Assembly: GCA_022712775.1 (NCBI GenBank)
Contig: JAFLJZ010000218.1
Span: 1-24,456, forward strand
Length of the DNA: 24,456 nucleotides
DNA from: Sulfurimonas sp.
GTDB taxonomy: Bacteria; Campylobacterota; Campylobacteria; Campylobacterales; Sulfurimonadaceae
Reading direction: 5' to 3'
A model generated the notes under the pieces. The model was given only the letters and a program-made list of their open reading frames with translations. It did not search any database and had not been told where the DNA came from. The position numbers were made by a program, and so were the translations under genes. Below, piece after piece: positions 10,382 through 17,834 of this stretch (its first letter is position 1; every line of letters begins with the position of its first letter).

Positions 10382-11449
10382 TTATATTACTATCGGCATA
10401 ACAACCGTTTTAAAATTTTCGTCACTTAAAATAAAAGGTAAGTTACCTTCATTAAGACCTATATTAAACTCAGAATTATTTATAGTATTTAAAAAATCTA
10501 ATAAATATCTACTGTTAATTGCTATAACAAATGGTTCGCTAAAACCTGTAGAAAAACCTATTTCAGTTTTTGCTTCAATATTATCATCACTTAAAGATTC
10601 AAAAGTAATAGTTTCGTTTAAAAATGTAATTTTTACATCTGTTGATATTGTAGTTATTTGTTTTATAGAATCTATCATTGCAGCCTTTGGTAATAAAAGA
10701 TTGTTTGCAGTTTCTTTTGGAATAATTCTAGAGTATTCTGGAAATTTACCATTAATTAATTTAGTAAAAAATGTATATTGATCAGAATGTATTATTAAAT
10801 TAGTCTCATCATAATAAAGCTCTATATCATTAAAAAAGAGTTTTTGTATTTCAACGATTGCTTTTTTAGGAAGTATAATCGACAATTCAGTACTACCTTG
10901 ATTTGGTAATGTTACTACAGCTAGTCTTCTTGTATCTGTAGAGGCAAAATTAATACTATCCGGCTTGATATCTATTAAAGCACCATTTAATTCAAATTTA
11001 GGGTTATTTGTATCAATAGCTGGTGTAACTTTTTTTAATGATTCAATGAGAGAGAAAGAATCGATACTTATACGATTTTTTCCTTCATAAGATGGAAATT
11101 CTGGAAAATCATTATGTTGAAATGTTGGTAATTTAAAATTTGAATGCGATTGAGAAATATACAACATTTCATTTTTAACTTCTAAGTTAATATCTCCATC
11201 TTTTAAAATTCTAATAATATCTAATAATTTTTTACCATTAGCAGTTGTACTACCATCACCAATTATATTTACATTATTTGTTTTTATAAAATAACCTATT
11301 TCATAATCAGTAGCTTTAATAGTTAAAGTGCCATTTGAAACATTAATATAAACATGAGATGTAATTTGAGAAGTATCTTTTTTTTCTAAAAAAGGAGTAG
11401 CTTGAATTAAAATATTTTCCATGATTGATTTAGAAACAATAATCTTCAT
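10382..11449 (-). CDS. dnaN: DNA polymerase III beta sliding clamp
   Basis: 355-aa ring clamp of the replisome, also the platform for regulatory inactivation of DnaA. Three DNA-clamp repeats are visible. The start is at MKIIVSKSIMENIL; landmarks include LKDGDINLEVKNEMLYI, the second-repeat STDTRRLAVV and the C-terminal FVIAINSRYLLDFL with the ending VVMPIVI. AGGAT precedes the ATG. The leader and ribosome-binding site lie within the AT-rich side of the putative unwinding region of oriC, so initiation and dnaN transcription share the same DNA. Confidence 0.97.
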   Translation of the reverse strand: MKIIVSKSIMENILIQATPFLEKKDTSQITSHVYINVSNGTLTIKATDYEIGYFIKTNNVNIIGDGSTTANGKKLLDIIRILKDGDINLEVKNEMLYISQSHSNFKLPTFQHNDFPEFPSYEGKNRISIDSFSLIESLKKVTPAIDTNNPKFELNGALIDIKPDSINFASTDTRRLAVVTLPNQGSTELSIILPKKAIVEIQKLFFNDIELYYDETNLIIHSDQYTFFTKLINGKFPEYSRIIPKETANNLLLPKAAMIDSIKQITTISTDVKITFLNETITFESLSDDNIEAKTEIGFSTGFSEPFVIAINSRYLLDFLNTINNSEFNIGLNEGNLPFILSDENFKTVVMPIVI

Positions 11450-11496
11450 ATAAAATCCTATATATTATATAATTTTAGTAAGTAGTAGTAGGGGGG

Positions 11497-11513
11497 AGTG
11501 AATATGTGAATAT
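11497..11513 (-). promoter_or_regulatory. Two tandem DnaA boxes next to the DnaA-trios
   Basis: AGTGAATAT and TGTGAATAT (minus-strand ATATTCACT and ATATTCACA) overlap by one base and directly follow the G-run. They are in the same orientation, as needed to load a DnaA filament onto the adjacent trio strand. Confidence 0.65.
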
Positions 11514-11567
11514 CACTTTTGTAGCCCTATTTTAAGAGATGTTTAGATGTGATGAACACTTCCATCT

Positions 11568-11586
11568 CTATTCACACTTATTCACT
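11568..11586 (+). promoter_or_regulatory. Two tandem DnaA boxes at the dnaA 3' end
   Basis: CTATTCACA and TTATTCACT in the same orientation, one base apart, 30 bp past the dnaA stop codon. They face the 11497-11513 pair across a 54-bp spacer. Confidence 0.6.
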
Positions 11587-11615
11587 AATATAATTATATC
11601 TTTTTTTTGTGGCTT

Positions 11616-12923
11616 TTAAGTAGATGAAGTTATTTTATTTGTTAATTCATCTATTTTTGTTTTAAAGTCTTCATCTGTTTCGATAAGAGAGTTAATTTTT
11701 TTAATGGTGTGAGATATAGCTGTATGGTCTTTCATACCGAAATACTGAGCGAGTTGAGGCATAGTGTTTTGTGTTAAATCTCTACAAATATAGATAGCGA
11801 TTCTTCGTGCATACACAAGGTTTTTACTTCTTCCTTTAGAACGAATTTCACTTGGTTTTATATTTAAATCTTTAGCAACACATAAAGTGATTGATTCCAT
11901 ACTAAGACTGGCTCTATTTTCATGAAACTGATCTTTTAAAGCATTTTTAGTAAATTCTAAATCTATATCTATATGCATGAGACGTGAATAGGCGTGAAGT
12001 CGAGAAAGAATACCCTCAATTTCACGAACATTGTTATCTATAACAGTAGCTATATAATTAACAATATCAGAGCTAAGTTTAACCTTATTTATCTCACATT
12101 TACTTTTGATAATAGCTATCTTCGTTTCAAGTTCAGGAGGCTGTATATCTGCAACAAGACCCCATTCAAATCTACTCTGAAGTCTTTTTTCTAAACCACC
12201 TATTTTTTTAGGGTGTTTATCAGCAGTTAAAATAATTTGTTTTCCACTTCCTCGTAATGCTTCAAAAGTGTGAAAAAATTCTTCTTGAATACCTTCTTTA
12301 CCACTTAAAAATTGAATATCGTCTATGAGTAGTACGTCACACTTACGATATTTCTCTTGAAACTTATCCATTGTTTTATTTCTAATATGTCGAACAAAAT
12401 CATTTAAGAGTTGTTCACTTGTTGTATAAATTACATTCTTACCCTGATTCTCAAAAACATTACCAGCTGATTGCATAAGGTGTGTTTTACCAAGACCAAC
12501 ACCACCATAGATAAAAAGAGGATTATAAACATTACCAGCATTTTCACTTACACTTTTAACTGCTGCATAAGCAAATTGGTTTGAACCACCAACCATAAAG
12601 TTGTCAAATATTTGAGATGGGTTTAAAAGAGAATGTATTTGTTTCTTTTCAATTTTCTTTATACTTTTTCTTTTTTCTGTAGAATTTTTTAATGTGATTC
12701 TAACACTTACTTTAGAACCATTGTTTACTTCAAAAAGATGTGCTATCTTTTGAGTGTATTTACTTTGAATCCAGTTGGATACAAGGGCATTAGATGCATA
12801 AAATATAGCTAAATCACTTGTTGATTTTTTAGAATCATATGTAAGTAGTTTTATGTATCTGTTATATTCAGATTCTGTTATTTCTTCTTTAAGTTGTTGG
12901 AGTACTTCTTGACCTATATTCAC
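11616..12923 (-). CDS. dnaA: Chromosomal replication initiator DnaA
   Basis: 435-aa AAA+ initiator. Domain I is at about 1-80 and a short lysine-rich linker at 81-105. The ATPase has Walker A GGVGLGKTHL (140-149), Walker B DVLLIDDIQFL (196-206) and arginine-finger box GLEKRLQSRFEW. Helix-turn-helix domain IV has the signature region GMKDHTAISHTIKKI (396-410), which reads the TTATTCACA-type boxes. The start is a GTG at 12921-12923 with AAGG at 12930-12933 upstream; no in-frame ATG gives a full domain I. The GTG lies inside a DnaA-box-like sequence and another box covers a putative -10, so autoregulation is likely. Confidence 0.98.
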   Translation of the reverse strand: MNIGQEVLQQLKEEITESEYNRYIKLLTYDSKKSTSDLAIFYASNALVSNWIQSKYTQKIAHLFEVNNGSKVSVRITLKNSTEKRKSIKKIEKKQIHSLLNPSQIFDNFMVGGSNQFAYAAVKSVSENAGNVYNPLFIYGGVGLGKTHLMQSAGNVFENQGKNVIYTTSEQLLNDFVRHIRNKTMDKFQEKYRKCDVLLIDDIQFLSGKEGIQEEFFHTFEALRGSGKQIILTADKHPKKIGGLEKRLQSRFEWGLVADIQPPELETKIAIIKSKCEINKVKLSSDIVNYIATVIDNNVREIEGILSRLHAYSRLMHIDIDLEFTKNALKDQFHENRASLSMESITLCVAKDLNIKPSEIRSKGRSKNLVYARRIAIYICRDLTQNTMPQLAQYFGMKDHTAISHTIKKINSLIETDEDFKTKIDELTNKITSST

Positions 12924-12953
12924 ATGGTGCCTTGTTTTTTGATGTATATGTGA

Positions 12954-12962
12954 ATAATATCA
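12954..12962 (-). promoter_or_regulatory. dnaA: Putative extended -10 of dnaA, overlapped by a DnaA box
   Basis: Minus-strand TGATATTAT (TGn plus TATTAT at 12954-12959), with a start near 12947 and a leader of about 24 nt. The TTATTCACA box at 12949-12957 overlaps the -10, so DnaA binding should block the promoter. Confidence 0.45.
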
Positions 12963-12976
12963 TTACTTTACATAAT

Positions 12977-12996
12977 TTCACATAAATTTATGTGAA
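12977..12996. repeat. 20-bp perfect palindrome made of two facing DnaA boxes
   Basis: TTCACATAAATTTATGTGAA reads the same on both strands. It contains the cores of AATTTCACA and TGTGAATAA head to head, with a third box 5 bp further on. Confidence 0.8.
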
Positions 12997-13029
12997 TAAC
13001 TTTATGTGAATAAGTGAATTAACTTTTGT

Positions 13030-14031
13030 TTAAAATAACCAAGAAACGACAATACTACCTACACCATGTGTATCTTTTTGTAATTCAAATTGTTTAGTAG
13101 TTTCAAAAGCCATTAAATCAATAACGAGACTTTCATAACGCAGAGTAGCACCAGCCCCGTAGTAAGCTACTAAAGGCTTTTTTTCTACGGAGTGGCTACT
13201 CTTGAATGTATTTCCATCTAAAAATATATCTCTTACAATTACGGATCCAGCAGCTGTAAAGTTAAAACTAAAACTCCATGGCTTTGCCTTCATATTTGTG
13301 TATGCACCATATACTGGAATGCCAGGGTCCGCTCCTATATCTATGGAAGAAACACCATAGTCTTTAGGAATATTCCAACCAATTCTAGCCATCATTCCCC
13401 CACTTGCATTTATAGAGATATTTCCTAGTTCTGCAGACAAGTAAGGAACAAGGGAAGCTTCTAAGTTATTTGATACTTTTGAGTAGTATCTCCATTTTTG
13501 TGTGTATTCGAGTGTGATTCCAAGTTCATTTTCAAGTTGGTTAGACCATCCATGCACGGTAGCTGTATCAATTCGTCTATGAAACTCATTTTGTATTTGT
13601 TGTGAACCAGAGGCAGGACCTATAACACCAACTTTTAATGATAAAGAGCGAAGTTGCGTTTTTGTTGTCTTATGCATTGTTGTTTCAAAGTAGGTCCAAC
13701 CAGCGTAAGGTCTATCATCAGGAATAAGCTCTCTTGTTAAAGTATCCGTTGGTGTGAATATTTGATTTGTTAGTGAAAAGGTTATGTAAGAGTATGTTTT
13801 TTTATCTTCATAACCAAGCAAGTTATAAAGTGTATAGTTTTCTTGTGGTATATAATAAAGTGCAGTTATTCTCTCTCCAGTCGAGTAATCATTATCTGTA
13901 CCAAAGTATTTATCATTTTCAATATAAATATTTAGCCTATCAAAAATCCAGTCTTTGTCATTTTTTATTTCTTCTTGAGCAAATAAAGTGGATGATAAAA
14001 GTATAAATAGTGTGCTTAGTAAGTATTTCAT
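13030..14031 (-). CDS. LpxR-family lipid A 3'-O-deacylase, outer-membrane beta-barrel (DUF2219)
   Basis: 333 aa. Residues 1-19 are a signal peptide ([16 protein letters not shown]). The family landmarks are [17 protein letters not shown] (39-55), [11 protein letters not shown] (104-114) and GPASG followed by H151 in FHRRI and a WxNQLxNE segment. These match the Asn/Asp, Thr/Asp, His and Glu that form the LpxR active site. The protein ends in Phe after alternating hydrophobics (SIVVSWLF), typical of an outer-membrane barrel. The expected role is removal of the 3'-acyloxyacyl group of lipid A. There is no Shine-Dalgarno, and a TATAAT box starts only 8 bp upstream of the ATG. It lies between oriC and ruvC. 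Confidence 0.85.
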   Translation of the reverse strand: MKYLLSTLFILLSSTLFAQEEIKNDKDWIFDRLNIYIENDKYFGTDNDYSTGERITALYYIPQENYTLYNLLGYEDKKTYSYITFSLTNQIFTPTDTLTRELIPDDRPYAGWTYFETTMHKTTKTQLRSLSLKVGVIGPASGSQQIQNEFHRRIDTATVHGWSNQLENELGITLEYTQKWRYYSKVSNNLEASLVPYLSAELGNISINASGGMMARIGWNIPKDYGVSSIDIGADPGIPVYGAYTNMKAKPWSFSFNFTAAGSVIVRDIFLDGNTFKSSHSVEKKPLVAYYGAGATLRYESLVIDLMAFETTKQFELQKDTHGVGSIVVSWLF

Positions 14032-14038
14032 AGCGACA

Positions 14039-14044
14039 ATTATA
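14039..14044 (-). promoter_or_regulatory. -10 box (TATAAT) very close to the LpxR-like start codon
   Basis: Minus-strand GATATAATTG. Expected transcription start at about 14032-14033, that is 1-2 nt before the ATG at 14031, so the mRNA may be leaderless. Confidence 0.45.
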
Positions 14045-14075
14045 TCGAAAAAATTGCTTTATTTAATTTTTTGTA

Positions 14076-14081
14076 TATAAT
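14076..14081 (+). promoter_or_regulatory. ruvC: -10 box (TATAAT) of ruvC
   Basis: TTGTATATAATGC: perfect -10, start near 14088 and a leader of about 22 nt with AGGAAG at 14101-14106. It lies inside the upstream frame extension, so it favours the ATG at 14110 as the true start. It is divergent from the LpxR-like promoter. Confidence 0.6.
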
Positions 14082-14109
14082 GCAAGTCTATATATATTTT
14101 AGGAAGAAA

Positions 14110-14586
14110 ATGATTATACTTGGAATAGACCCGGGGACTAGAAACATGGGGTATGCTCTTATATCTTTAGAGAAGGGGAAAATCTCTTTAGTTGAAGCAG
14201 GACTTATTAAAATGAAAGCCGAAGTACTGCAGTTTCAGATTCCACAAATGACTGAAGGTTTAAGTACAATATTCGGGAATCATGCCATAGATGAAGTTGC
14301 GATGGAAGATATTTTTTATGCACACAATCCGGCTACTACGATAAAATTAGCGCAGTTTCGTGGGGCCATTATGTTAAAGATTTTACAAGAGTTTGGGCAG
14401 TTTAGTGAATATACAGCGCTTCAAGTAAAAAAAGCACTTACTGGCAAGGGAAAAGCCTCTAAGGAGCAAGTAAATTTTATGGTAAAAAGACTTTTAAACA
14501 TAAAAAAAGAGATAAAGCCCCTAGATATTTCAGATGCTATGGCGGTTGCTATAACACACTCTCAACGTGTAAGGTTAAGAAAATAA
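14110..14586 (+). CDS. ruvC: Holliday-junction resolvase RuvC
   Basis: 158-aa dimeric endonuclease that resolves Holliday junctions with RuvAB. The four acidic catalytic residues are present: D7 ([12 protein letters not shown]), E66 (AMEDIFY), D139 and D142 ([10 protein letters not shown]). The frame is open from 14071 via a TTG, but ATG 14110 is chosen for AGGAAG 3 nt upstream and for the canonical N-terminus [10 protein letters not shown]; the extension is also crossed by the -10 box. ruvC close to dnaA is a common arrangement in Campylobacterota. Confidence 0.97.
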   Translation: MIILGIDPGTRNMGYALISLEKGKISLVEAGLIKMKAEVLQFQIPQMTEGLSTIFGNHAIDEVAMEDIFYAHNPATTIKLAQFRGAIMLKILQEFGQFSEYTALQVKKALTGKGKASKEQVNFMVKRLLNIKKEIKPLDISDAMAVAITHSQRVRLRK

Positions 14587-14610
14587 TTATGTACAAACAA
14601 AAGCTTTGGA

Positions 14611-14616
14611 TATAAT
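14611..14616 (+). promoter_or_regulatory. ppnP: -10 box (TATAAT) of ppnP
   Basis: GGATATAATTT, start near 14623 and a leader of about 15 nt with a short AGGGA. It suggests ppnP has its own promoter although ruvC is only 51 nt upstream. Confidence 0.5.
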
Positions 14617-14637
14617 TTTAAAAAATAGGGAAAATAA

Positions 14638-14973
14638 ATGGCAACTCTAGATAACGCAAGTATAGTAAAAAAAGCAAATATTTATTATGATGGAAATGTT
14701 ACTTCTCGCACAGTTAATTTAAGTGATGGAACTACACAGTCTCTTGGAATCATGCTCCCTGGTGAATATACATTTTCAACGAACGAAGCTGAAATTATGG
14801 AGATGTTAAGTGGTGAGTTAGATATAAAGCTCCCAGGTGAAGAGTGGAAGACACTTAATACACCAGAGACTTTTAATGTGCCTGCAAATTCTTCTTTTGA
14901 TTTAAAAATTAAAACAGTAACTGATTACTGCTGTTCGTATATCAAGGACTATAAAAACTGTGAGACTAACTGA
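14638..14973 (+). CDS. ppnP: Pyrimidine/purine nucleoside phosphorylase PpnP (YaiE/DUF1255)
   Basis: 111-aa cupin-fold protein. The family signature is MLPGEYTFSTNEAEIMEMLSG and LPGEEWKTLNTPETFNVPANSSFDLK. E. coli PpnP phosphorolyses a wide range of nucleosides to ribose-1-phosphate and base, so nucleotide salvage in the cytoplasm is expected. An unusual CC pair occurs in the C-terminal DYCCSYIKDY. The 3' end overlaps the convergent trxC coding end by 25 bp, within a perfect 11-bp hairpin. Confidence 0.93.
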   Translation: MATLDNASIVKKANIYYDGNVTSRTVNLSDGTTQSLGIMLPGEYTFSTNEAEIMEMLSGELDIKLPGEEWKTLNTPETFNVPANSSFDLKIKTVTDYCCSYIKDYKNCETN

Positions 14974-15371
14974 GATAAGTTAGTCTCATCTAATGCACCA
15001 GATACACGATGCACTTCTTTGCCATCTTTAAATATCATTAAAGTAGGAATACTTCTAATCCCAAATCTAGCCCCTAAGTTTTGCTCATTTTCAGTGTTAA
15101 CTTTTACAAAAAGTGTTTTAAGAGGAAATTTTGTAGCAGATTTTTCAAAATTAGGTCCCATCATTTTACAAGGTCCACACCAAGGTGCCCAAAAATCTAC
15201 TATAACAGGTATATCACTATTGACGATAACTTCGTCAAAGTTAGTGCTTGTTAGTTCTAGTGGTTTTGTTTCTAAAAGTGAGTTTTTGCATTTACCACAC
15301 GAAGCTTTTTTGTATGATTCTTTTAGAGGAACATTATTTACACTTAAGCAATGAGGACAGATAACACGCAT
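14949..15371 (-). CDS. trxC: Thioredoxin 2 (zinc-ribbon thioredoxin)
   Basis: 140-aa disulfide reductase. The N-terminal zinc ribbon has CPHC (C5, C8) and CGKC (C25, C28). The thioredoxin fold has the active site WAPWCGPCK (C65, C68) and the cis-proline loop IRSIPTLMIF. Its ATG overlaps the kinase stop codon by one base (TAATG), so it is translationally coupled to the histidine kinase. The coding end contains an intrinsic-terminator-like hairpin and overlaps ppnP. Zinc-ribbon thioredoxins are often linked to oxidative stress; the genetic link with a CheY/CheC/kinase set is unusual. Confidence 0.95.
   Translation of the reverse strand: MRVICPHCLSVNNVPLKESYKKASCGKCKNSLLETKPLELTSTNFDEVIVNSDIPVIVDFWAPWCGPCKMMGPNFEKSATKFPLKTLFVKVNTENEQNLGARFGIRSIPTLMIFKDGKEVHRVSGALDETNLSQLVSQFL
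14955..14988 (-). terminator. trxC: Terminator-like hairpin inside the trxC coding end
   Basis: Perfect 11-bp stem, arms 14961-14971 and 14978-14988 (TGAGACTAACT / AGTTAGTCTCA) with a 6-nt loop. On the minus strand it is followed by CAGTTTTTATAG, where TAG is the trxC stop codon, so the T-tract lies before the stop. No T-tract follows in the plus direction. Confidence 0.55.
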
Positions 15372-16924
15372 TATACTTCCTCCTTTATAATAAGAGCCTT
15401 TGGTAGCTCTATGATTGTTTTTGTTCTATTATTACTACTTCGCATTGTTATTTTCCCCCTAAGATGTTCTTCTATAATTGTCTTACAAACATAAAGTCCA
15501 AGACCTGTACCATTCTTCGATTTTGTAGAAAAATAAGGCTCAAAAACTTGCTTTAATATCGGAGGACTAATGCCACCCGCATTATCCTCTATCTCTAAGC
15601 TTATATGTGTTTGTGTTTGGAATGCTGTTATAGATAAAATTTGTTCATCTTGAGGATTTTCCCTAAAGGCATCAACAGAGTTTTTTATTATATTTATCAT
15701 TGTTTGTATTAGTTCATTTTGGTATGTAGTAATTTCAAGATCTTTTTCAACATTTTCAATGTATTTTATATTGAGTACTTCAAATTCACTTAGCAAAAGG
15801 CTATTTGACTTATCAAGTATATTTTTAAGAGAAATTGTCCGCAGTTCTTTGTTCTTTTTAAAGAAGTTTCTAAAATCATCAATAGTCTCTGAAAGATAGT
15901 CTATTGTTGATTCTATCTTTGTATAAGATTCTTTAATAAGAGAATCTGGAAGTATATTAAGCTCTTTTTTTATCTTTAATGTTGCAATAATTGTATTGAT
16001 TACAGTTAGTGGTTGTCTCCACTGATGTGCTATCATACTAATCATTTCACCCATAGCAGCTGTTCTTGAATTTTCTAAAAGTTTAGCTTGATGTTTTTGA
16101 TTGAGTTTTGAACTTGTTATATTATCTGAAAAAATTATAAAGCCTATATGGTTTGCATTTTGATCATATTCTGGAACTAGAGTATTAACTAGCCATACCT
16201 CTTTACCTTTTTGGCTTATATTTATTTTTTCATATTTTAAAACTTTTTTTATTTTCATATGATAGAGAAGATCTTTTTTTAAATCACCTGTTAGTGTTAG
16301 TATTTCATATTTAAATAGATTTGTACCTAAGACATCTTCGTCGTCAAAGCCTAAAAGTTTTTTATATGCTTGTGAAATCTCTTTTATTATATGCTTAGTA
16401 TCTATTTTCATGAGTATAACTCTCTCATCAATAGTTTCTTTTTCTTTTAGGAGTTCTTTATTTAATTCTTGTACTTTTTGAATGTTAGATTCTAAAAGGT
16501 TATGTGTGTTTGTCATGTTTGTTTGGTCTGTAATTATAAGTGCTACAAGGTTTTTTTCTGTATCAAATGGTATAATACTTACATCTTGACGCATATGTTC
16601 AAAGCTAGATACTTTGATCTGATTTATTTTAATTGGAATTAAATACGAAGTTACGGTAGCTGTATAAAATGTAGGAGTTCCCATACGAAGAGCAGTTCTT
16701 ATTTTTCTTTGAAGTGTTTTAATCTTGATATTTGAAAATACATTAAAAATATTTAAACCGAGAATATCTTTTTCTTTTATGGATGTGTGAAGTTCTAGCC
16801 ACTTGTTATAGTATAAGATTTGAAGTTCATTATCAAGGATAATGATTCCATTGTCAAGACTAGTGACTAGCTTTTCATTTACATTAATGCTTCTAAGATA
16901 CTGCCCAGTTGTTTTTTCAGCCAC
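15371..16924 (-). CDS. Soluble PAS-domain sensor histidine kinase
   Basis: 517 aa without membrane segments, so a cytoplasmic sensor. There are two PAS-like domains (about 20-133 and 180-275) joined by a coiled coil (about 140-170). HisKA has H300 in MISMIAHQWRQPL. The HATPase_c domain has an N box IIKNSVDAF, G1 DNAGG (447-451), F box FEPYFSTK and G2 NGTGLGL (471-477). The start is a GTG at 16924 with GGATGG about 10 nt upstream, giving a 46-nt overlap with the CheC-type gene; no later ATG keeps the first PAS domain. The TAATG overlap with trxC and the gene order suggest the CheY-like protein is its receiver. Confidence 0.9.
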   Translation of the reverse strand: MAEKTTGQYLRSINVNEKLVTSLDNGIIILDNELQILYYNKWLELHTSIKEKDILGLNIFNVFSNIKIKTLQRKIRTALRMGTPTFYTATVTSYLIPIKINQIKVSSFEHMRQDVSIIPFDTEKNLVALIITDQTNMTNTHNLLESNIQKVQELNKELLKEKETIDERVILMKIDTKHIIKEISQAYKKLLGFDDEDVLGTNLFKYEILTLTGDLKKDLLYHMKIKKVLKYEKINISQKGKEVWLVNTLVPEYDQNANHIGFIIFSDNITSSKLNQKHQAKLLENSRTAAMGEMISMIAHQWRQPLTVINTIIATLKIKKELNILPDSLIKESYTKIESTIDYLSETIDDFRNFFKKNKELRTISLKNILDKSNSLLLSEFEVLNIKYIENVEKDLEITTYQNELIQTMINIIKNSVDAFRENPQDEQILSITAFQTQTHISLEIEDNAGGISPPILKQVFEPYFSTKSKNGTGLGLYVCKTIIEEHLRGKITMRSSNNRTKTIIELPKALIIKEEV

Positions 16925-17478
16925 TCTATTGATCCATCCTTTGTGAGTATAAATATCTCAGCATTTATTTTTTGATCTTTGAAATTTAGTTGTGTTTCTA
17001 TCACAATTACTTGTGAATAATACTTAATTGTTTCATTTTTTTCTAAGTCCGCTAGAGGCACTTTACTTATGCTAGGAATGGAAAACTTAACTTCAGTATT
17101 CATCTCCTGTGCTAGTTGTGTTGTAAGTGAAGATGTAAGTATGTTTGTTAGTTCCAAAATAGCATCATCTAAATCTTCATCACTTTCAATCTCGAGGTGA
17201 GCTGCTAAGTTCTGTGCACTTTCATTATCAATAAAAAAAGCACTTTCTCCACTAAATTCTCCAACAAAAGCCTGTGTAGAGAAGAAGTAACTTTCACCTT
17301 TTAAGGAGTGAAGTTCATTTAAAAGCTCAGAGGTTTTCATTATCTTTATATTTGGAATACTTAAAGATGCAAAAGCATCAAGCATATCAGCTACGACAGC
17401 GGTAGCCGTTCCATAAGCTACATTCATTAATTCTTGTAAAACATCTTTTTCATCTTCTGTGAGTGTTATTGTTTTCAT
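16879..17478 (-). CDS. CheC-type CheY-P phosphatase with two active sites
   Basis: 199 aa of the CheC/CheX/FliY superfamily. Both copies of the phosphatase consensus [DS]-x3-E-x2-N-x22-P are complete: D12, E16, N19 and P42; and D, E and N in DDAILELTN with P 23 residues after N. Two intact sites indicate a CheC-like enzyme that removes phosphate from a CheY-type receiver. Its ATG overlaps the CheY-like stop by one base (TAATG), which makes that receiver the likely substrate. It is not next to flagellar genes or cheA, so it may serve the adjacent kinase instead of the main chemotaxis pathway. A symbol is withheld because CheC and CheX subclasses overlap. Confidence 0.85.
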   Translation of the reverse strand: MKTITLTEDEKDVLQELMNVAYGTATAVVADMLDAFASLSIPNIKIMKTSELLNELHSLKGESYFFSTQAFVGEFSGESAFFIDNESAQNLAAHLEIESDEDLDDAILELTNILTSSLTTQLAQEMNTEVKFSIPSISKVPLADLEKNETIKYYSQVIVIETQLNFKDQKINAEIFILTKDGSIEWLKKQLGSILEALM

Positions 17479-17831
17479 TATATTATCTCTAAAAGTTCTT
17501 TCATTTTAGCTGCATTAATAGGTTTATTAATATGTAGTTTTGCACCAAGTTGTATCACTTTTGCTTTTGCTCTCTCTTGAACATCTGCTGATATAACAAT
17601 AACTTTTATGTTTGGGTGTGATTCAATCATCAAGGGTAATGCTTCATAACCATCCATTATGGGCATGGTTAAATCTAAAAATACTATATCAGGTTTTTCT
17701 TCTAGCACTATGTTTATGGCTTCTTGACCATTTGTTGCTTGATAAATATCGGCATCACTAACATGTGCTTTTAGTGATTTGATAAGACTAAGTCTTGCTA
17801 ATTTTGAATCGTCTGTTACTAAGTATTTCAT
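17478..17831 (-). CDS. Single-domain CheY-like response regulator
   Basis: 117-aa receiver domain without an output domain. It has acidic pocket D7/D8 (VTDDSK), phospho-acceptor D53 (FLDLTMP), S81 (VISADV) in the Thr/Ser switch position and K103 (INKPI). It is followed with 1-bp overlap by the CheC-type phosphatase and then the kinase, a self-contained kinase-receiver-phosphatase set. The Shine-Dalgarno is weak (AAAGAG) and lies in a possible upstream 26-codon ORF in the same frame that ends 3 nt before the ATG, so re-initiation coupling is possible. Confidence 0.93.
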   Translation of the reverse strand: MKYLVTDDSKLARLSLIKSLKAHVSDADIYQATNGQEAINIVLEEKPDIVFLDLTMPIMDGYEALPLMIESHPNIKVIVISADVQERAKAKVIQLGAKLHINKPINAAKMKELLEII

Positions 17832-17834
17832 ATT

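Larger units (their letters stand above)
11450..11615. other. oriC, unwinding side (dnaA-dnaN intergenic region)
   Basis: The 166-bp gap holds, left to right: AT-rich DNA at about 11453-11476; four in-phase triplets fitting the DnaA-trio consensus at 11480-11491 (AAG TAG TAG TAG); a G-run at 11491-11496; tandem DnaA boxes AGTGAATAT (11497-11505) and TGTGAATAT (11505-11513); then CTATTCACA (11568-11576) and TTATTCACT (11578-11586); and an AT-rich stretch with an 8-T run to about 11607. The order matches the basal unwinding system known from B. subtilis oriC. Assignment as the unwinding site is inference from this order. Confidence 0.75.
12915..13021. other. oriC, upstream side: DnaA-box cluster and dnaA promoter region
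   Basis: In 107 bp there are: ATATTCACA (12916-12924, plus); TGTGAATAA (12949-12957, minus-strand TTATTCACA); AATTTCACA (12974-12982, plus); TGTGAATAA (12991-12999 and 13005-13013, minus); and a weaker AGTGAATTA (13013-13021). With the boxes on the other side of dnaA this gives a bipartite origin, an arrangement described in several epsilonproteobacteria. No coding potential was seen. Confidence 0.8.
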
